Numbered from the stretch's first letter, positions 42,312 to 52,250 are shown. The stretch is DNA of 64,000 nt from Enterococcus gallinarum NBRC 100675 (GCF_001544275.1 NZ_BCQE01000007.1:93980-157979); one strand, 5' to 3'. The notes: generated by a model not told the origin, from the sequence alone. A program made the numbers and translations.

Positions 42312-45038
42312 TCATTTTCTGCGCCATAAGACCCAGCCTACAAAGCTCGTCAATCCCAATCCAAGAAAAAGATAGCCATTGCTTTTTTCATTTGTTTGAG
42401 GCAATGTTCTTTGGGCTGTGGATGTTGTTTTAGCTGTTCTAGCAGTTGTTACCTTTAGATTTGTTTTTATGTTATTGTTCTCAGTTTTTGTATTCGATTT
42501 TGCTTGAGTCGAACTATCGATTATTTGAAGAATATTTTTTGTGTAGACGTAAGTCACTGTTTGGGCCGTATCGTTGAAAGTGCCCGTCATGTTGTCTGGC
42601 AATTGATTTATATCTAGTGTATAACCATCAATTGGTAACTGATAGTCTGCCGTACTGACATCATACTTTTCCCCAATGTTGCCTATTAGGGTTTGTGGTT
42701 CGTGAATTTGGTTTCCTTCATTATCCACATATTCCACCGTTATATCCGCTGCTCGGATGGGATCTTTGGTGTAAATATAAGTCACTGTTTGGGCTGTATC
42801 ACTGAAAGTGCCCGTCATGTTGTCTGGTAATTGATTTGTGTCTAGTGCATACCCATCGATCGCTAGCTGATAGTCTGGCATGTTAACATCATATTTATCC
42901 CCAATATTGCCTTTGAGTGTTTGCGATTCGTGTATTTCTTTGCCCTCGTTGTCCACATATTCCACCGTTACCTCTGCTGCTCGGATGGGATCTTTGGTAT
43001 AAATGTAGGTCACTGTTTGGGCTGTATCGCTAAAAACTCCAGTCATATTATCTGGTAATTGCGTAGTATCTAATGTATAGCCGTCAATTGGTAACCGATA
43101 ATCTGGCGTACTGGCATCGTATTTTTCCCCAATTTTTCCACTTAGTGTTTGTGAGTCATGTATTTCTTTGCCTTCACTATCCACATATTTAATCGTTACA
43201 TCCGCTGCTGGAACAGGATTTTGGGTGTAGACGTAGGTGACAGTTTGAGCTTTATCGCTGAAAGTGCCTGTCATATTTTTTGGCAGTTGGCTTTGGTTTA
43301 ATGTGTAGCCATCGATCATTAGTTGATACGTTGCAGTGCTAGCATCGTATTTTTCACCAATGTTGCCACTTATTGCTTGTGATTCGTGAATTTCTTTACC
43401 ATCATTATCCATATATTTAATCGTTATATCCACTGCCGGAACAGGATTTTGGGTATAGACGTAGGTGACGGTTTGGGCTATATCGCTAAAAGTCCCTTTC
43501 ACGTTGTTTGGCAGTTGACTTTGGTCTAGCGTGTAACCATCAATTGTTAACTGATGTTTCGCAGTGCTAACATCGTATTTTTCACCAATGTTGCCACTTA
43601 GTGTTTGTGATTCGTGAATTTCTTTACCATCATTATCCACATATTTAACCGTTACATCCGCGGCGGGGATTGGATCTTTGGTGTAGATGTAGGTCACTGT
43701 TTGGGCTGTATTACTAAAAACTCCAGTCATATTATCTGGTAATTGATTTGTGTCTAGTGTATAGCCATCAATCGTTTGCTGATACGTTGGCGTACTGGCA
43801 TCATACTTTTCCCCAATATTGCCTTTAAGTGTTTGCGATTCGTGAATTTGGTTTCCTTCATTATCCACATATTCCACCGTTACATCTGCTGCAGGGATGG
43901 GATCTTTGGTATAAACGTAGGTCACTGTTTGGGCTGTATCACTGAAAGTGCCCGTCATATTATCCGGTAACTGCGTAGTATCTAATGTATACCCATCGAT
44001 CGCTAGCTGATAGTCAGTTGTAGTTGTATCATACGTTTCTCCCACAGCTCCTGTTAATGATTGCTCCTGATGGATTTCATTCCCATCTGTGTCGACATAC
44101 TTGACTGTCACTTCGCCTACACTTGCCGGATCAACGATTACATGGACAACATGTGTTGTATTCGCACTATAGGTAGCTTGCCTTGCCATAAATATCGCCA
44201 CATAACTTCCAGGCACACTTGTATCAACATTGCTGTAATAGGGATAAATTTGTGATGCAGAAATACTTTTTTCAATCGCACCTGAAAAATTCAGTTTGAA
44301 CGCTTCAATTCCTAGTGCTTGCGTAGTAAAGTCAAATGTTCCCCCAACTGGGAGATGAATGGTATCCGGGCTATTACCGAAAGCATATTCACCAGTAATG
44401 TGCCGTTCATATAAAGATAAAGACTTCACTTCACCTGGTTGAAGTTCGATAGAATTTCCCGTGGAAGTAAAAGCATAATTCTCTTTTTGGTCAGTTGTAC
44501 CAACTTGTTTTAACATATATGCTCCTGCGGGTACATTAACAGAAATATCGCCATTTATGTCAGTAACTAATAAGTATTCTGCGCCTGAATGCACAGAAGT
44601 AAAGGTAAAATAAGCACCCGAAATCCCTTGATTAACGTTGCTATCCGAAACATGGATCTTCAACTGTGCTTCCGTTACTTTAGCCGCTCGAGACTCTATT
44701 TCTGCAGAAGATTGTGAGTTTTCATCTGTTGAAACCTGCGTCTCCCTCTCGTCTGTATTTTGTTTTGTCTCTTCACTTCTTTTTTGACTGTTATCTGTCT
44801 GCTCCGATACTGGACTTGAGGAAGGTAAATCATCAGTAGAACTTGTCGTTGAGCTTGTGACAGCTAACATCTTTTCCTTCGTTTGACTTTCCACTGAAGT
44901 CTCTTGTGTTTCTTGTGCGTCTTCTAAAACAGCCATCGTTTGAGACTCAGCATAAACTGTAAATGCAGGTACCCCTAATGTTGCACTTAAAAGGATGATT
45001 ACTGACAAATAAATCTTAATTCTCTGTTTCACAAACAT
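42312..45038 (-). CDS. LPxTG-anchored surface protein with seven MucBP repeats
   Basis: A 908-residue wall protein. It has a signal peptide (to about residue 30, VYAES), a Ser/Thr/Glu-rich stretch (about 35-115), a SpaA/Cna-B-like domain (about 120-215, GISGAYFTFTSVHSGAEYLL), an Ig-like domain (about 215-305), seven MucBP repeats of about 76 residues (each VTVxYVDxxGxEIH...TVTYxYT), and a sorting signal (LPQTN, hydrophobic helix, WRRK). MucBP proteins bind mucin glycans and are anchored by sortase A. Start codon ATG at 45038 (AGAAGG upstream) or GTG at 45032. It is monocistronic with a 600-bp AT-rich upstream region. Confidence 0.93.
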   Translation of the reverse strand: MFVKQRIKIYLSVIILLSATLGVPAFTVYAESQTMAVLEDAQETQETSVESQTKEKMLAVTSSTTSSTDDLPSSSPVSEQTDNSQKRSEETKQNTDERETQVSTDENSQSSAEIESRAAKVTEAQLKIHVSDSNVNQGISGAYFTFTSVHSGAEYLLVTDINGDISVNVPAGAYMLKQVGTTDQKENYAFTSTGNSIELQPGEVKSLSLYERHITGEYAFGNSPDTIHLPVGGTFDFTTQALGIEAFKLNFSGAIEKSISASQIYPYYSNVDTSVPGSYVAIFMARQATYSANTTHVVHVIVDPASVGEVTVKYVDTDGNEIHQEQSLTGAVGETYDTTTTDYQLAIDGYTLDTTQLPDNMTGTFSDTAQTVTYVYTKDPIPAADVTVEYVDNEGNQIHESQTLKGNIGEKYDASTPTYQQTIDGYTLDTNQLPDNMTGVFSNTAQTVTYIYTKDPIPAADVTVKYVDNDGKEIHESQTLSGNIGEKYDVSTAKHQLTIDGYTLDQSQLPNNVKGTFSDIAQTVTYVYTQNPVPAVDITIKYMDNDGKEIHESQAISGNIGEKYDASTATYQLMIDGYTLNQSQLPKNMTGTFSDKAQTVTYVYTQNPVPAADVTIKYVDSEGKEIHDSQTLSGKIGEKYDASTPDYRLPIDGYTLDTTQLPDNMTGVFSDTAQTVTYIYTKDPIRAAEVTVEYVDNEGKEIHESQTLKGNIGDKYDVNMPDYQLAIDGYALDTNQLPDNMTGTFSDTAQTVTYIYTKDPIRAADITVEYVDNEGNQIHEPQTLIGNIGEKYDVSTADYQLPIDGYTLDINQLPDNMTGTFNDTAQTVTYVYTKNILQIIDSSTQAKSNTKTENNNIKTNLKVTTARTAKTTSTAQRTLPQTNEKSNGYLFLGLGLTSFVGWVLWRRK
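42534..44120 (-). repeat. Seven tandem MucBP-encoding repeats
   Basis: About 228-bp units encode the MucBP domains. Neighbouring units share long identical stretches, for example the segments encoding QTVTYVYTKDPI. Such arrays change copy number by recombination. Confidence 0.85.
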
Positions 45039-45638
45039 TCACCTTAACCTTCTTCATTTTAAAATTAAACTCACTTATTTCAGATGTCAAAACAGTATAA
45101 TTTATCTTTTTTTAATTTACAATTATTTGATTTCATCAATCATTTGATTTCATTCGTTTTCTGTTCGGTCATAAAAACAATTCTCTTAATCAAACATTTA
45201 TTCCACCAATTACTTTCTTTGCATCCCAATCACCTCGTATGAAGTTTATGTCTAATGAACTTCTTTTATCAAGCAAACAGCATGTCAAATCAGCGCAAAG
45301 ATTCTTTGCATCATTGGTATATCAACATTTTATAAAATCAGGATTCATTGTATGTCTTTTTTCTTAAGTAAACTTTTCTAACTTAACAGATAGCAAATTT
45401 TGCCTTATTCCATAAAAAAAAGCTGCAGATCATCAAAATAAAACTTGTCCTAAACGCACTCATTCATGAAATGAAAAAAACGAGCATCTCTCTTTCCAAT
45501 AAAATAAATAATAGAACTATCATTTTTTTTTAATTTAATCAGTGTGCGATCGTATTTTGTGAAGTCTTCAAGTATCGCAGCTTAAAAGTTGCTAGTTTTT
45601 TTCAACCTATGATAGGATAAATCTAAAGGAGCAGAAAA
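45039..45638. other. AT-rich intergenic region, no gene found
   Basis: 600 bp between the divergent MucBP and XRE genes, unusually long and A/T-rich. ATTTGATTTCAT occurs twice (45125-45136 and 45142-45153), 17 bp apart, a spacing that fits a regulator binding one face of DNA. No ORF with a ribosome binding site was found. Confidence 0.5.
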
Positions 45639-46265
45639 ATGAGCTTAGCAGAAAAAATGAAGGAAAGCCGCTTAAAAATGGGCTTCACACAACAAGAAGT
45701 TTCCGAAAAACTATTCGTGACTAGACAGACCATCTCAAATTGGGAAAACAATCGGAGTACGCCGGATATTGATACATTAGTAAAAATAAGTGAGTTGTAT
45801 CAAATAAACTTAGATTCCTTGTTAATCACAGACCAGGAAATGCCAAATAGCGAAGTAGACAGTGATCCCTTACAAGAAACAAACCAAACAATTTTTTATC
45901 GGATTCCTTATCTATTAAATTTAATTGTTGTGATCCTTTGTGTTTTTGTGGATTTCTTGACACCAACTGGTACTCTTTCTCTTTGGACGAGCATCAGCCA
46001 CTTTCTACTTTTAGCAGATATAATCCTTTTGATTGCTTTTTTTATTCTCAAAAAAAAGCCTATTTCAATCAAAACGATTGTTCTCACAATTAGTAAAGGA
46101 CTTCTGATACTAACGATTATTTTAGGCTTTACTTATTGGTCAAATCGAAATGCCAATTCATCCGTCTTAACTGAGATTGGTCATAACTATGGTCATTTTA
46201 TCTATCTAGCTTTCAAAGCAATTGGGATTTTGCTGATCTTTGACCGACGTAAATTTGTCTTTTAA
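45639..46265 (+). CDS. XRE-family regulator with C-terminal membrane helices
   Basis: A 208-residue protein: HTH_3 at about 5-60 (GFTQQEVSEKLFVTRQTISNWENNRSTPD), a linker, then four hydrophobic helices from about 88 to 205. Membrane-tethered XRE regulators of this type occur in many Firmicutes and are often linked to stress or export functions. AAAGGAG precedes the start. It is monocistronic, with a strong terminator 60 bp on. The target is unknown. Confidence 0.87.
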   Translation: MSLAEKMKESRLKMGFTQQEVSEKLFVTRQTISNWENNRSTPDIDTLVKISELYQINLDSLLITDQEMPNSEVDSDPLQETNQTIFYRIPYLLNLIVVILCVFVDFLTPTGTLSLWTSISHFLLLADIILLIAFFILKKKPISIKTIVLTISKGLLILTIILGFTYWSNRNANSSVLTEIGHNYGHFIYLAFKAIGILLIFDRRKFVF

Positions 46266-46323
46266 CCTTGGTTAATAAAAAATAAAGCCTGACGAACGCC
46301 TGCGCTCAATGTCCATAAAAATA

Positions 46324-46362
46324 AAAGACGTCCGAAATTATAGGAATTTCGGACGTCTTTTT
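46324..46362 (+). terminator. Terminator of the XRE regulator gene
   Basis: A perfect 16-bp stem (AAAGACGTCCGAAATT / AATTTCGGACGTCTTT, 46324-46360) followed by T residues. Confidence 0.9.
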
Positions 46363-46475
46363 GTACAACCACAAATTTGTGCTGTAACTTTTTTTCCTCA
46401 TTGACAGAAGCAGCTAGAAAGGATAGCATTAAAATGAACACGTGTGCATTTCAATAAAATTAAGGATGTGTCTCC

Positions 46476-47867
46476 TTGAAAACTGTCCATTCAACAGTCA
46501 GTAGTATCGTCGGTCGGATCAAACATTTTTATTCTGGTCAAGATGTGTCGCATCGTTTTATTTTGTCGCTTGTTTTTCCAGTTGTCCTCGATCAATTTTT
46601 TTTGGTCAGTTTTAATTTTATCAATACCGCTATGATTAGTTCGGCTGGAACCACTGCGGTCAGCGCGGTCAGCATGGTTGGCAGTCTGCACTTTTTCCTC
46701 GTTAATGCCTTCACTGCTGTAGGATTAGGTGGAACCGTGCTGATGGCACAATATTTTGGCAAAAAAGAGATGAACCAACTAAGTAAAGTTTGCAGTGGGA
46801 CTGTTTATGGTGCAGTGTTGATGGCTTTGATGATCAGTCTTCTCATCGCCTCTTTCCATCAAGGAATCTTGCATCTTTTGTTCGGACATGCAGAACCGCT
46901 TGTGCTAGCTAACGCACAGCTTTACTTACTGGGCTTATTGGCTTCTTACCCCATGCAAGCGGTCATTGAAGGAACCAATGGGAGTCTGCGGGGAATTGGC
47001 CGTACCAAAGCGTCTTTAAAGCTCTCATTACTCATGAATTTCGTTTATATTGTTGGGAATGTTGTATTCATCAGCATTTTTGAAATGGGGATGATTGGGT
47101 TAATTACTTCATTGCTGATCTCGCGATTTCTTGGTATGCTCTTTGCCTTTTATACCTTGCGAGCAAACCGCTCCCTTTTTTTGTTAAAGAAGGACGATTT
47201 TCTCCGCATTCAGATTCCATTGATCGCTCGAGTGTTGAAAGTCAGCATTCCCTTTGCAGCGGAATCTATTTTCTTTAATGGTGGGAAAATCATTATACAA
47301 ACAATGATCGTCAGCTTTGGAACGAACGTAATTGCTACGAATGCGATTGCTTCTTCTTGGATCCAAATTTCTGAAATCGTTCCGAGTGCACTAGCTACGT
47401 CACTCGTCCCGATCGTCGGACAATGCATTGGTCGAGGTAACATTGTTGATGCAAGAAAGCTGACCAAAACCTTTGTTATTACTGGAATGATTGCCTTTCT
47501 CCTAGTTGACTTAAGTTTATTGCCCTTCTTTCCGCTAGGTATGAAGCTGTTCAACCCACCCGCTGCCATTTTACCGGAAATTTATCGCTTGTATCTGATT
47601 GCCATTGCGATGCATTTTTTGACATGGAGCATTGGCTTTATTCTTCCATCAGCTCTTCGGGCAGCTGGCGATGCCAATTTCACTACCTTGACTTCGTTAC
47701 TATCGATGTGGATCTTCAGAATCGGTATGGGCTATCTAGTCGGCATCGTTTGGGGTTACGGTTTAACGGGGATCTATTTTGTGATGACTTTGGAATGGGG
47801 TGTTCGAGGTTTGATCTTCTTGCTGCGTTTTCGAGGAAAGAAATGGTATCAGCATCAGTTGACTTAG
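46476..47867 (+). CDS. MATE-family multidrug/cation antiporter
   Basis: A 463-residue protein with twelve hydrophobic segments in two similar halves, the MATE (NorM/DinF-type) architecture: PVVLDQFFLVSFNFINTAMIS in the first half, PFAAESIFFNGGKIIIQ in the second. It would export cationic compounds by Na+ or H+ exchange. The start is TTG after AAGGA, which may limit translation. The substrate is not predictable. Confidence 0.9.
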   Translation: MKTVHSTVSSIVGRIKHFYSGQDVSHRFILSLVFPVVLDQFFLVSFNFINTAMISSAGTTAVSAVSMVGSLHFFLVNAFTAVGLGGTVLMAQYFGKKEMNQLSKVCSGTVYGAVLMALMISLLIASFHQGILHLLFGHAEPLVLANAQLYLLGLLASYPMQAVIEGTNGSLRGIGRTKASLKLSLLMNFVYIVGNVVFISIFEMGMIGLITSLLISRFLGMLFAFYTLRANRSLFLLKKDDFLRIQIPLIARVLKVSIPFAAESIFFNGGKIIIQTMIVSFGTNVIATNAIASSWIQISEIVPSALATSLVPIVGQCIGRGNIVDARKLTKTFVITGMIAFLLVDLSLLPFFPLGMKLFNPPAAILPEIYRLYLIAIAMHFLTWSIGFILPSALRAAGDANFTTLTSLLSMWIFRIGMGYLVGIVWGYGLTGIYFVMTLEWGVRGLIFLLRFRGKKWYQHQLT

Positions 47868-47956
47868 GTGTTTGGAAGATATTACCAATCTTTGCCATAG
47901 TGACAATCACCAGTACTAGTAAAAAAATTCCCCGTCTATGGCTTAAGCTTTCCGTT

Positions 47957-48000
47957 TACAAAACAGGAGCAACCGTTTATTTTGTTGCTTCTGTTTTGTA
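47957..48000. terminator. Hairpin between converging MATE and C39-exporter genes
   Basis: TACAAAACAG-G-AGCAAC pairs with GTTGCT-T-CTGTTTTGTA (one G-T pair), loop about 10 bases. T-runs are weak on both sides. Position between two converging genes suggests bidirectional termination. Confidence 0.6.
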
Positions 48001-48020
48001 TAGTCTTCCAAATTCATTAG

Positions 48021-50156
48021 TTACGAGCCAAATCGAATGATTTCATCCACTTTTGAAGAAACTAAGTCATCGTGAGAAACATATATGCGTATACAGGATT
48101 TTAATTTATCTTCGATAAATTTGAGGATTCCCAGTTTACTATTGGTGTCTAAATTGCTGAATGCTTCATCCAATAATAGAATTTTCGGTTTTTTTAACAG
48201 AGCACGAGCAATTGCGATTCTCTGTTTTTGACCACTCGATAAATTTTCCCCATTCTCCAGCACAACAGTATCTAACCCATTTGCAAAGCTGTTCGTCATT
48301 TCAGTGACACCTACTGCCTCTAATACTTCAGTAAGATAACCTTCATCATTGACCTCCATTCCTAATGTCAGATTTTCTCTAATTGTTCCGAACATTAAGA
48401 ATGGATCATTTGATGCATAAGCAATCTGTTTTCTGTAGTTTTTCTTATTCTCATGTATTTCTTCATCATTCAGCAAAATCGTTCCTTTATCCGGGCTATA
48501 TAAGGAAGAAAGAAGATGCATAAATGTTGTTTTCCCACTCCCACTTTTGCCCACCAAAGCATAGGACATCCCAGCTTTGAATCTAACAGATAGATTATTA
48601 ATGATATAGTTGTCTGCGGCATAGGAGAAGTAAATGTTCTTAAACTCTATTGATCGCCACTCTTTCTTCAGAGTATCGTTCAATACTTCGTTTTCTCCTT
48701 CATTTTCCTCACTTACATCATCCATCACATCACTGAGCTTTCTCACCATTACAAGGACATTTTGAATTTCTCTTTGATACTCGATAATATTTCGAACCGG
48801 TGAAGTATAAAAAGTAATCAGTGAGATAAATGCAATCAGAGCGCCTAAACTCAATTTATCAGCAACAACCAGCGTACTTCCTTGCCACAACACAAGAATT
48901 GTTCCCAATGACTCTAGCAAAAGAATGAAGCTAGCTTGGCTATTTTGTAAGATCACACTATATTTCCCAGTATGAGTAAACGATTTAGCCTGCTTCAGAA
49001 ATTTTCCTAAAAAAAACGACTCCCTTTGAAAAAGTTTGATCGTTTCAAATCCAGTAAATGTCTCATTCAACACATTTAATGTTCGCGCATTTTTCTCGAT
49101 CAATTCATTGTTGATTTTGTTTAATGGCTTAATAAAAATTATACTTACAGCGGTATACCCTAAAAGAATCCCTGTAGTAACAAGAAATAATTGCTTGTTT
49201 ATAATATATAAAATCGCTCCACCAGTAATAGCCACAAATATTTCTAAAAAAATAGAGAGCACAAGTCTTGTCAATACTTGTTGTACTTGCGTTGTGATAT
49301 TATAACGCGTGATCAATTCGCCTGAATCTCTCGCTCTTAAATTAGTCGCTTTCATAAAAAGAATTTTCTTAAAAAAAGCTTCAAAGAGATCGTCATTCAT
49401 TCTTTTAGAGACATTTGCAATAAAGAAAGCGCGAACAATACTTAGGATTGCTTGAAAAAGATACAATATAACTACAGCTAAAATCAAATATTGAAAATTA
49501 TACAAGATCTCGTGGAATGCTTCTTCAAAAATTGAAGTATGCGCATGTTCCTCATGAATGGCGGATTCGCTGTTCAAAATAAACGAGTCTATAATGCGTT
49601 GATAGGAAAAACTTCCCAGAAAAGAAAAAAGGGCGATAACCACAGAAAAAAGCAGAACCAGCAACAGACGTGACTTCTCTTTAAAAAAAAGCGTCCCATA
49701 ATATGAAATAGAAGTTGTCTGTCCTGGGGAAAACAACTCTGTCTTACGGAAGATAACGATATATCCTCCCCAGATTTTTTCAAAATATCCTACAGAAATC
49801 TTTTTTACTCCTTGTGCAGGATCGAATACTTTTATCTTAGTGTCAGACCATTCCTCTACTACCAAAAAATGAGAAAGTCCTGTTTCCAATACGACTAAAG
49901 CAATGAAAGGCAGGTTAATCTCTTTGCTTCTGATACCGTCCCTTAGTTCTCCAATCGATCCTTCTAATCCTTCGGCTGTTAAGCCAATTTTACTTCCTGC
50001 TTCAATCAGTCCCTGTAAAGTTGCTCCTGTGCTGTTACTTCTGGTTAAATCCCTTGCCTCAGCCAAGGACATCTTTCTTCCGCATAAATTAGCCAATGTC
50101 GCAAAGGCAGCCGCCCCACAATCTTTTTGTTCATTTTGTCTCACCCTCTTCAACAT
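48021..50156 (-). CDS. Peptidase-containing ABC transporter (C39), bacteriocin exporter
   Basis: A 711-residue PCAT. It has an N-terminal C39 peptidase domain (1-135) with C13 in QNEQKDCGAAAF, the histidine in LSHFLVV (about 95) and aspartate in FDPAQGV; then six membrane helices (about 160-440); then an ATPase with Walker A GKSGSGKTT (about 538), signature LSSGQKQR and Walker B ILLLDEA. PCATs cut a leader after a double glycine and export the core. It is the last gene of the five-gene unit headed by the 50-residue peptide at 52098-52250, whose leader has the needed GG. Confidence 0.92.
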   Translation of the reverse strand: MLKRVRQNEQKDCGAAAFATLANLCGRKMSLAEARDLTRSNSTGATLQGLIEAGSKIGLTAEGLEGSIGELRDGIRSKEINLPFIALVVLETGLSHFLVVEEWSDTKIKVFDPAQGVKKISVGYFEKIWGGYIVIFRKTELFSPGQTTSISYYGTLFFKEKSRLLLVLLFSVVIALFSFLGSFSYQRIIDSFILNSESAIHEEHAHTSIFEEAFHEILYNFQYLILAVVILYLFQAILSIVRAFFIANVSKRMNDDLFEAFFKKILFMKATNLRARDSGELITRYNITTQVQQVLTRLVLSIFLEIFVAITGGAILYIINKQLFLVTTGILLGYTAVSIIFIKPLNKINNELIEKNARTLNVLNETFTGFETIKLFQRESFFLGKFLKQAKSFTHTGKYSVILQNSQASFILLLESLGTILVLWQGSTLVVADKLSLGALIAFISLITFYTSPVRNIIEYQREIQNVLVMVRKLSDVMDDVSEENEGENEVLNDTLKKEWRSIEFKNIYFSYAADNYIINNLSVRFKAGMSYALVGKSGSGKTTFMHLLSSLYSPDKGTILLNDEEIHENKKNYRKQIAYASNDPFLMFGTIRENLTLGMEVNDEGYLTEVLEAVGVTEMTNSFANGLDTVVLENGENLSSGQKQRIAIARALLKKPKILLLDEAFSNLDTNSKLGILKFIEDKLKSCIRIYVSHDDLVSSKVDEIIRFGS

Positions 50157-50162
50157 GGAAAT

Positions 50163-50816
50163 TCAGCTCCTTTTCCACCGATAGTTATAATATTGGTTTT
50201 TGATTCTAAAATAGGTATGACCAGTCAATACAGTCAGAAAAAGCAGCAATAAGCCACTACTGACTAAATCGTAGTGAACAAAAAGAGTAAGCGGAGCAAT
50301 CAAATAGTCTGCTACCCAACTTGATTGAAACAATATGTAGATGCTCGTATACAACAAGTTCACCAAGCTTATACTCATTACGGATGCCACAATCATTGTC
50401 ACCATCGATTCGCCTATAAACTCAAAAGTTAAGATTTTGGGCGAAACCCCTAAACTTGCTTTCACTCTTAATTCTGTTTCTTCTAAAATTCGTTCTCTTT
50501 TAAGTGAAAGAACAGAAAAAAAGAACAAATAGGCTGCACCGGCAACCATCATAATCAAACTGCTGATTTCTAATATTGAAAGAAACAAGGCTAGTTCATC
50601 ACCAGTGTTTGGATTTAACAGTTTTGCCAATAATGGAATACGTTTGTTTTCTTGCTCTTGAAATGATCTGAATACATAAAAGAAAAGATACAATCGTAAC
50701 ATTCCTTCAACTAAGACGACTGAAAAAAACGTAGGTGTGAAGAATCGTGATAGTACCAACTTGTTTCTGCTTATTTTCTTTTTGATAATCCTGATTGAAT
50801 TCTTTATCTGATTCAT
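50163..50816 (-). CDS. FtsX/MacB-like membrane protein of the bacteriocin operon
   Basis: A 217-residue protein with four hydrophobic helices (about 25-45, 85-115, 135-160, 180-205) and a small extracellular loop. A central stretch, RVKASLGVSPKILTFEFIGES, resembles the coupling segment of FtsX-type permeases. It is half the size of a typical MacB permease, so it may dimerise. With the ATPase upstream it probably forms an immunity or efflux complex (inference). It sits 6 bp before the C39 exporter gene. Confidence 0.72.
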   Translation of the reverse strand: MNQIKNSIRIIKKKISRNKLVLSRFFTPTFFSVVLVEGMLRLYLFFYVFRSFQEQENKRIPLLAKLLNPNTGDELALFLSILEISSLIMMVAGAAYLFFFSVLSLKRERILEETELRVKASLGVSPKILTFEFIGESMVTMIVASVMSISLVNLLYTSIYILFQSSWVADYLIAPLTLFVHYDLVSSGLLLLFLTVLTGHTYFRIKNQYYNYRWKRS

Positions 50817-50854
50817 CCGACAGCACCTATTGCTCCCTTCCGGTAAACGATTTA

Positions 50855-51520
50855 CTACTGTTCACCTAGTTTTAGCACTTGCTGGTTCTCTAATTGATAG
50901 ACGTTACTATTTTCTGGAATAAGCGTATAGTCATGCGTAACGATCAGTGTAGTGATTTTCTTTTGTAACGAAAGACTATTGATAAGCTGAATAATCTCTT
51001 TCCCACGGAGTGGGTCCAAATTCCCTGTTGGCTCATCTGCAAGAATAACCTGTGGCTGCTTGATTAATGCACGAGCAATCGCCACTCGTTGTTGTTCTCC
51101 GCCAGAAAGCTGATGGCAATAGTCAGCTAACTTCTCTTCTATGCCTAGCTCAAAAGCTAGTTGTTCAACTTCATAACGAATTTTTTCTACAGGTTCATTT
51201 TTGATATGAAGGACATAGGCAATATTCTCAAATACTGTAAAAGATTCAATCAATCGAAAATCCTGAAAAATAAAGCCAATTTTCCGTCGATTGGAGAGAG
51301 TGTCGGGCAGTGTATCATAGTTCAGTTCTTCATCATTTAAGATGATTTCTCCAGAAGCTACAGGAACTTCGCCAAAAATCGCTTTGAGTAGCGTCGACTT
51401 TCCTGCACCACTTTTACCAATAATGTAACTAGGTTTATCATCTGGAAATAGTTGGGTGACCTTGGTGAGTACTTCTTTTTTGGCTAATGAATGGATGGTT
51501 ACATCTCTAAACTGAATCAT
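50855..51520 (-). CDS. LolD/MacB-type ABC ATPase of the bacteriocin operon
   Basis: A 221-residue ATPase: Walker [10 protein letters not shown], signature LSGGEQQRV, Walker [13 protein letters not shown]. This is the MacB/LolD/FtsE subgroup, which drives mechanotransmission-type transporters often used for self-protection against antimicrobial peptides. The start ATG at 51520 follows GGGGGA; a GTG one codon upstream is possible. It sits 11 bp after the lipoprotein gene. Confidence 0.9.
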   Translation of the reverse strand: MIQFRDVTIHSLAKKEVLTKVTQLFPDDKPSYIIGKSGAGKSTLLKAIFGEVPVASGEIILNDEELNYDTLPDTLSNRRKIGFIFQDFRLIESFTVFENIAYVLHIKNEPVEKIRYEVEQLAFELGIEEKLADYCHQLSGGEQQRVAIARALIKQPQVILADEPTGNLDPLRGKEIIQLINSLSLQKKITTLIVTHDYTLIPENSNVYQLENQQVLKLGEQ

Positions 51521-51531
51521 CACATTTCCCC

Positions 51532-52002
51532 CTACTCTAGATATACATCGTAGTGTTTGGTCATTTGTTGCGAGTTATTCGTGTAGTCAAAAGTGAAAAG
51601 AACCACGTCTGTATTCGAATGTAGGATAAAGCGATAGGTTAGCTCTTTTTTGTTGTCTAAAACAAAAGAATCAATCGCATCAATGGATGTCAGGGGTTCT
51701 TGATTCTGTTCTGCAGTTACTGAGAAAATATGATTATCGATTTCGGTTTTTTCCGGTAAAGAGTCACTGATGACCACTAATGTCAGTGAGATCACCGACC
51801 GATCTCCCTCATTAAATTGTTCTACCTCTTTCAATTGGATATCCAAGTCTGCTAGCTTGATGATTTCTTTATCAGAAAAGGTCTCAAGGATTTTTTCTTC
51901 CTCTGATTTTCTATCTTTTTCGATTAAACTCTCAGGATTTGTACAAGCTGCCAAAGATACCAATGTTATTCCTAAAAGTATACATTTATCTATTATGCGC
52001 AT
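51532..52002 (-). CDS. Small lipoprotein of the bacteriocin operon
   Basis: A 156-residue lipoprotein with a lipobox (VSLAAC, C20) directly after a 19-residue signal. The mature part is acidic with predicted beta strands, without a recognised family. Located between the peptide gene and an ABC ATPase/permease pair, it is a candidate immunity protein or substrate-binding partner (inference). Start: ATG at 52002 gives a normal lipoprotein signal; an in-frame ATG at 52014 directly abuts GGAG and is less likely. Confidence 0.8.
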   Translation of the reverse strand: MRIIDKCILLGITLVSLAACTNPESLIEKDRKSEEEKILETFSDKEIIKLADLDIQLKEVEQFNEGDRSVISLTLVVISDSLPEKTEIDNHIFSVTAEQNQEPLTSIDAIDSFVLDNKKELTYRFILHSNTDVVLFTFDYTNNSQQMTKHYDVYLE

Positions 52003-52097
52003 CCGTGCATCCATCTCCTAAAAAAGAATACTATAATCAAATAATTATAGCATTCTTCCATCAATTGATTATTATAGCATGCTAATGATAGTCGGGT

Positions 52098-52250
52098 TTA
52101 CGACCAATACGAAATGAAAATATGGAATGAATTTGTTTGAACATGACGCAAGTAACCAGCTTTTGTACCGCCACCAGCACCACATACCCAACAATGCCAA
52201 TGAAATCCACCTTTAACAGAACGAGTTTCTGTCTCAGTCATTGTCCTCAT
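52098..52250 (-). CDS. Putative bacteriocin precursor with CxxC core, 50 residues
   Basis: A 50-residue peptide with a near-perfect ribosome binding site (AAGGAGG, eight bases upstream). The first 15 residues, MRTMTETETRSVKGG, fit a shortened double-glycine leader: hydrophobic at -12 (M), E at -8, V at -4, GG at -2/-1. The predicted core begins FHWHCWVCGAGGG and is 35 residues, rich in aromatic residues, His and Gly, with one CxxC pair (C20, C23). It is followed by a lipoprotein, an ABC pair and a C39-peptidase exporter, which would cut after the GG. No modification enzyme is encoded, so an unmodified or disulfide-bonded peptide is expected. I do not recognise its family. Confidence 0.8.
   Translation of the reverse strand: MRTMTETETRSVKGGFHWHCWVCGAGGGTKAGYLRHVQTNSFHIFISYWS

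Noticed and set aside
42534-44120. Regular repeats that could be mistaken for a CRISPR array
   Set aside because: Units of about 228 bp are in frame and encode MucBP domains; no short repeats with unique spacers occur in the window.
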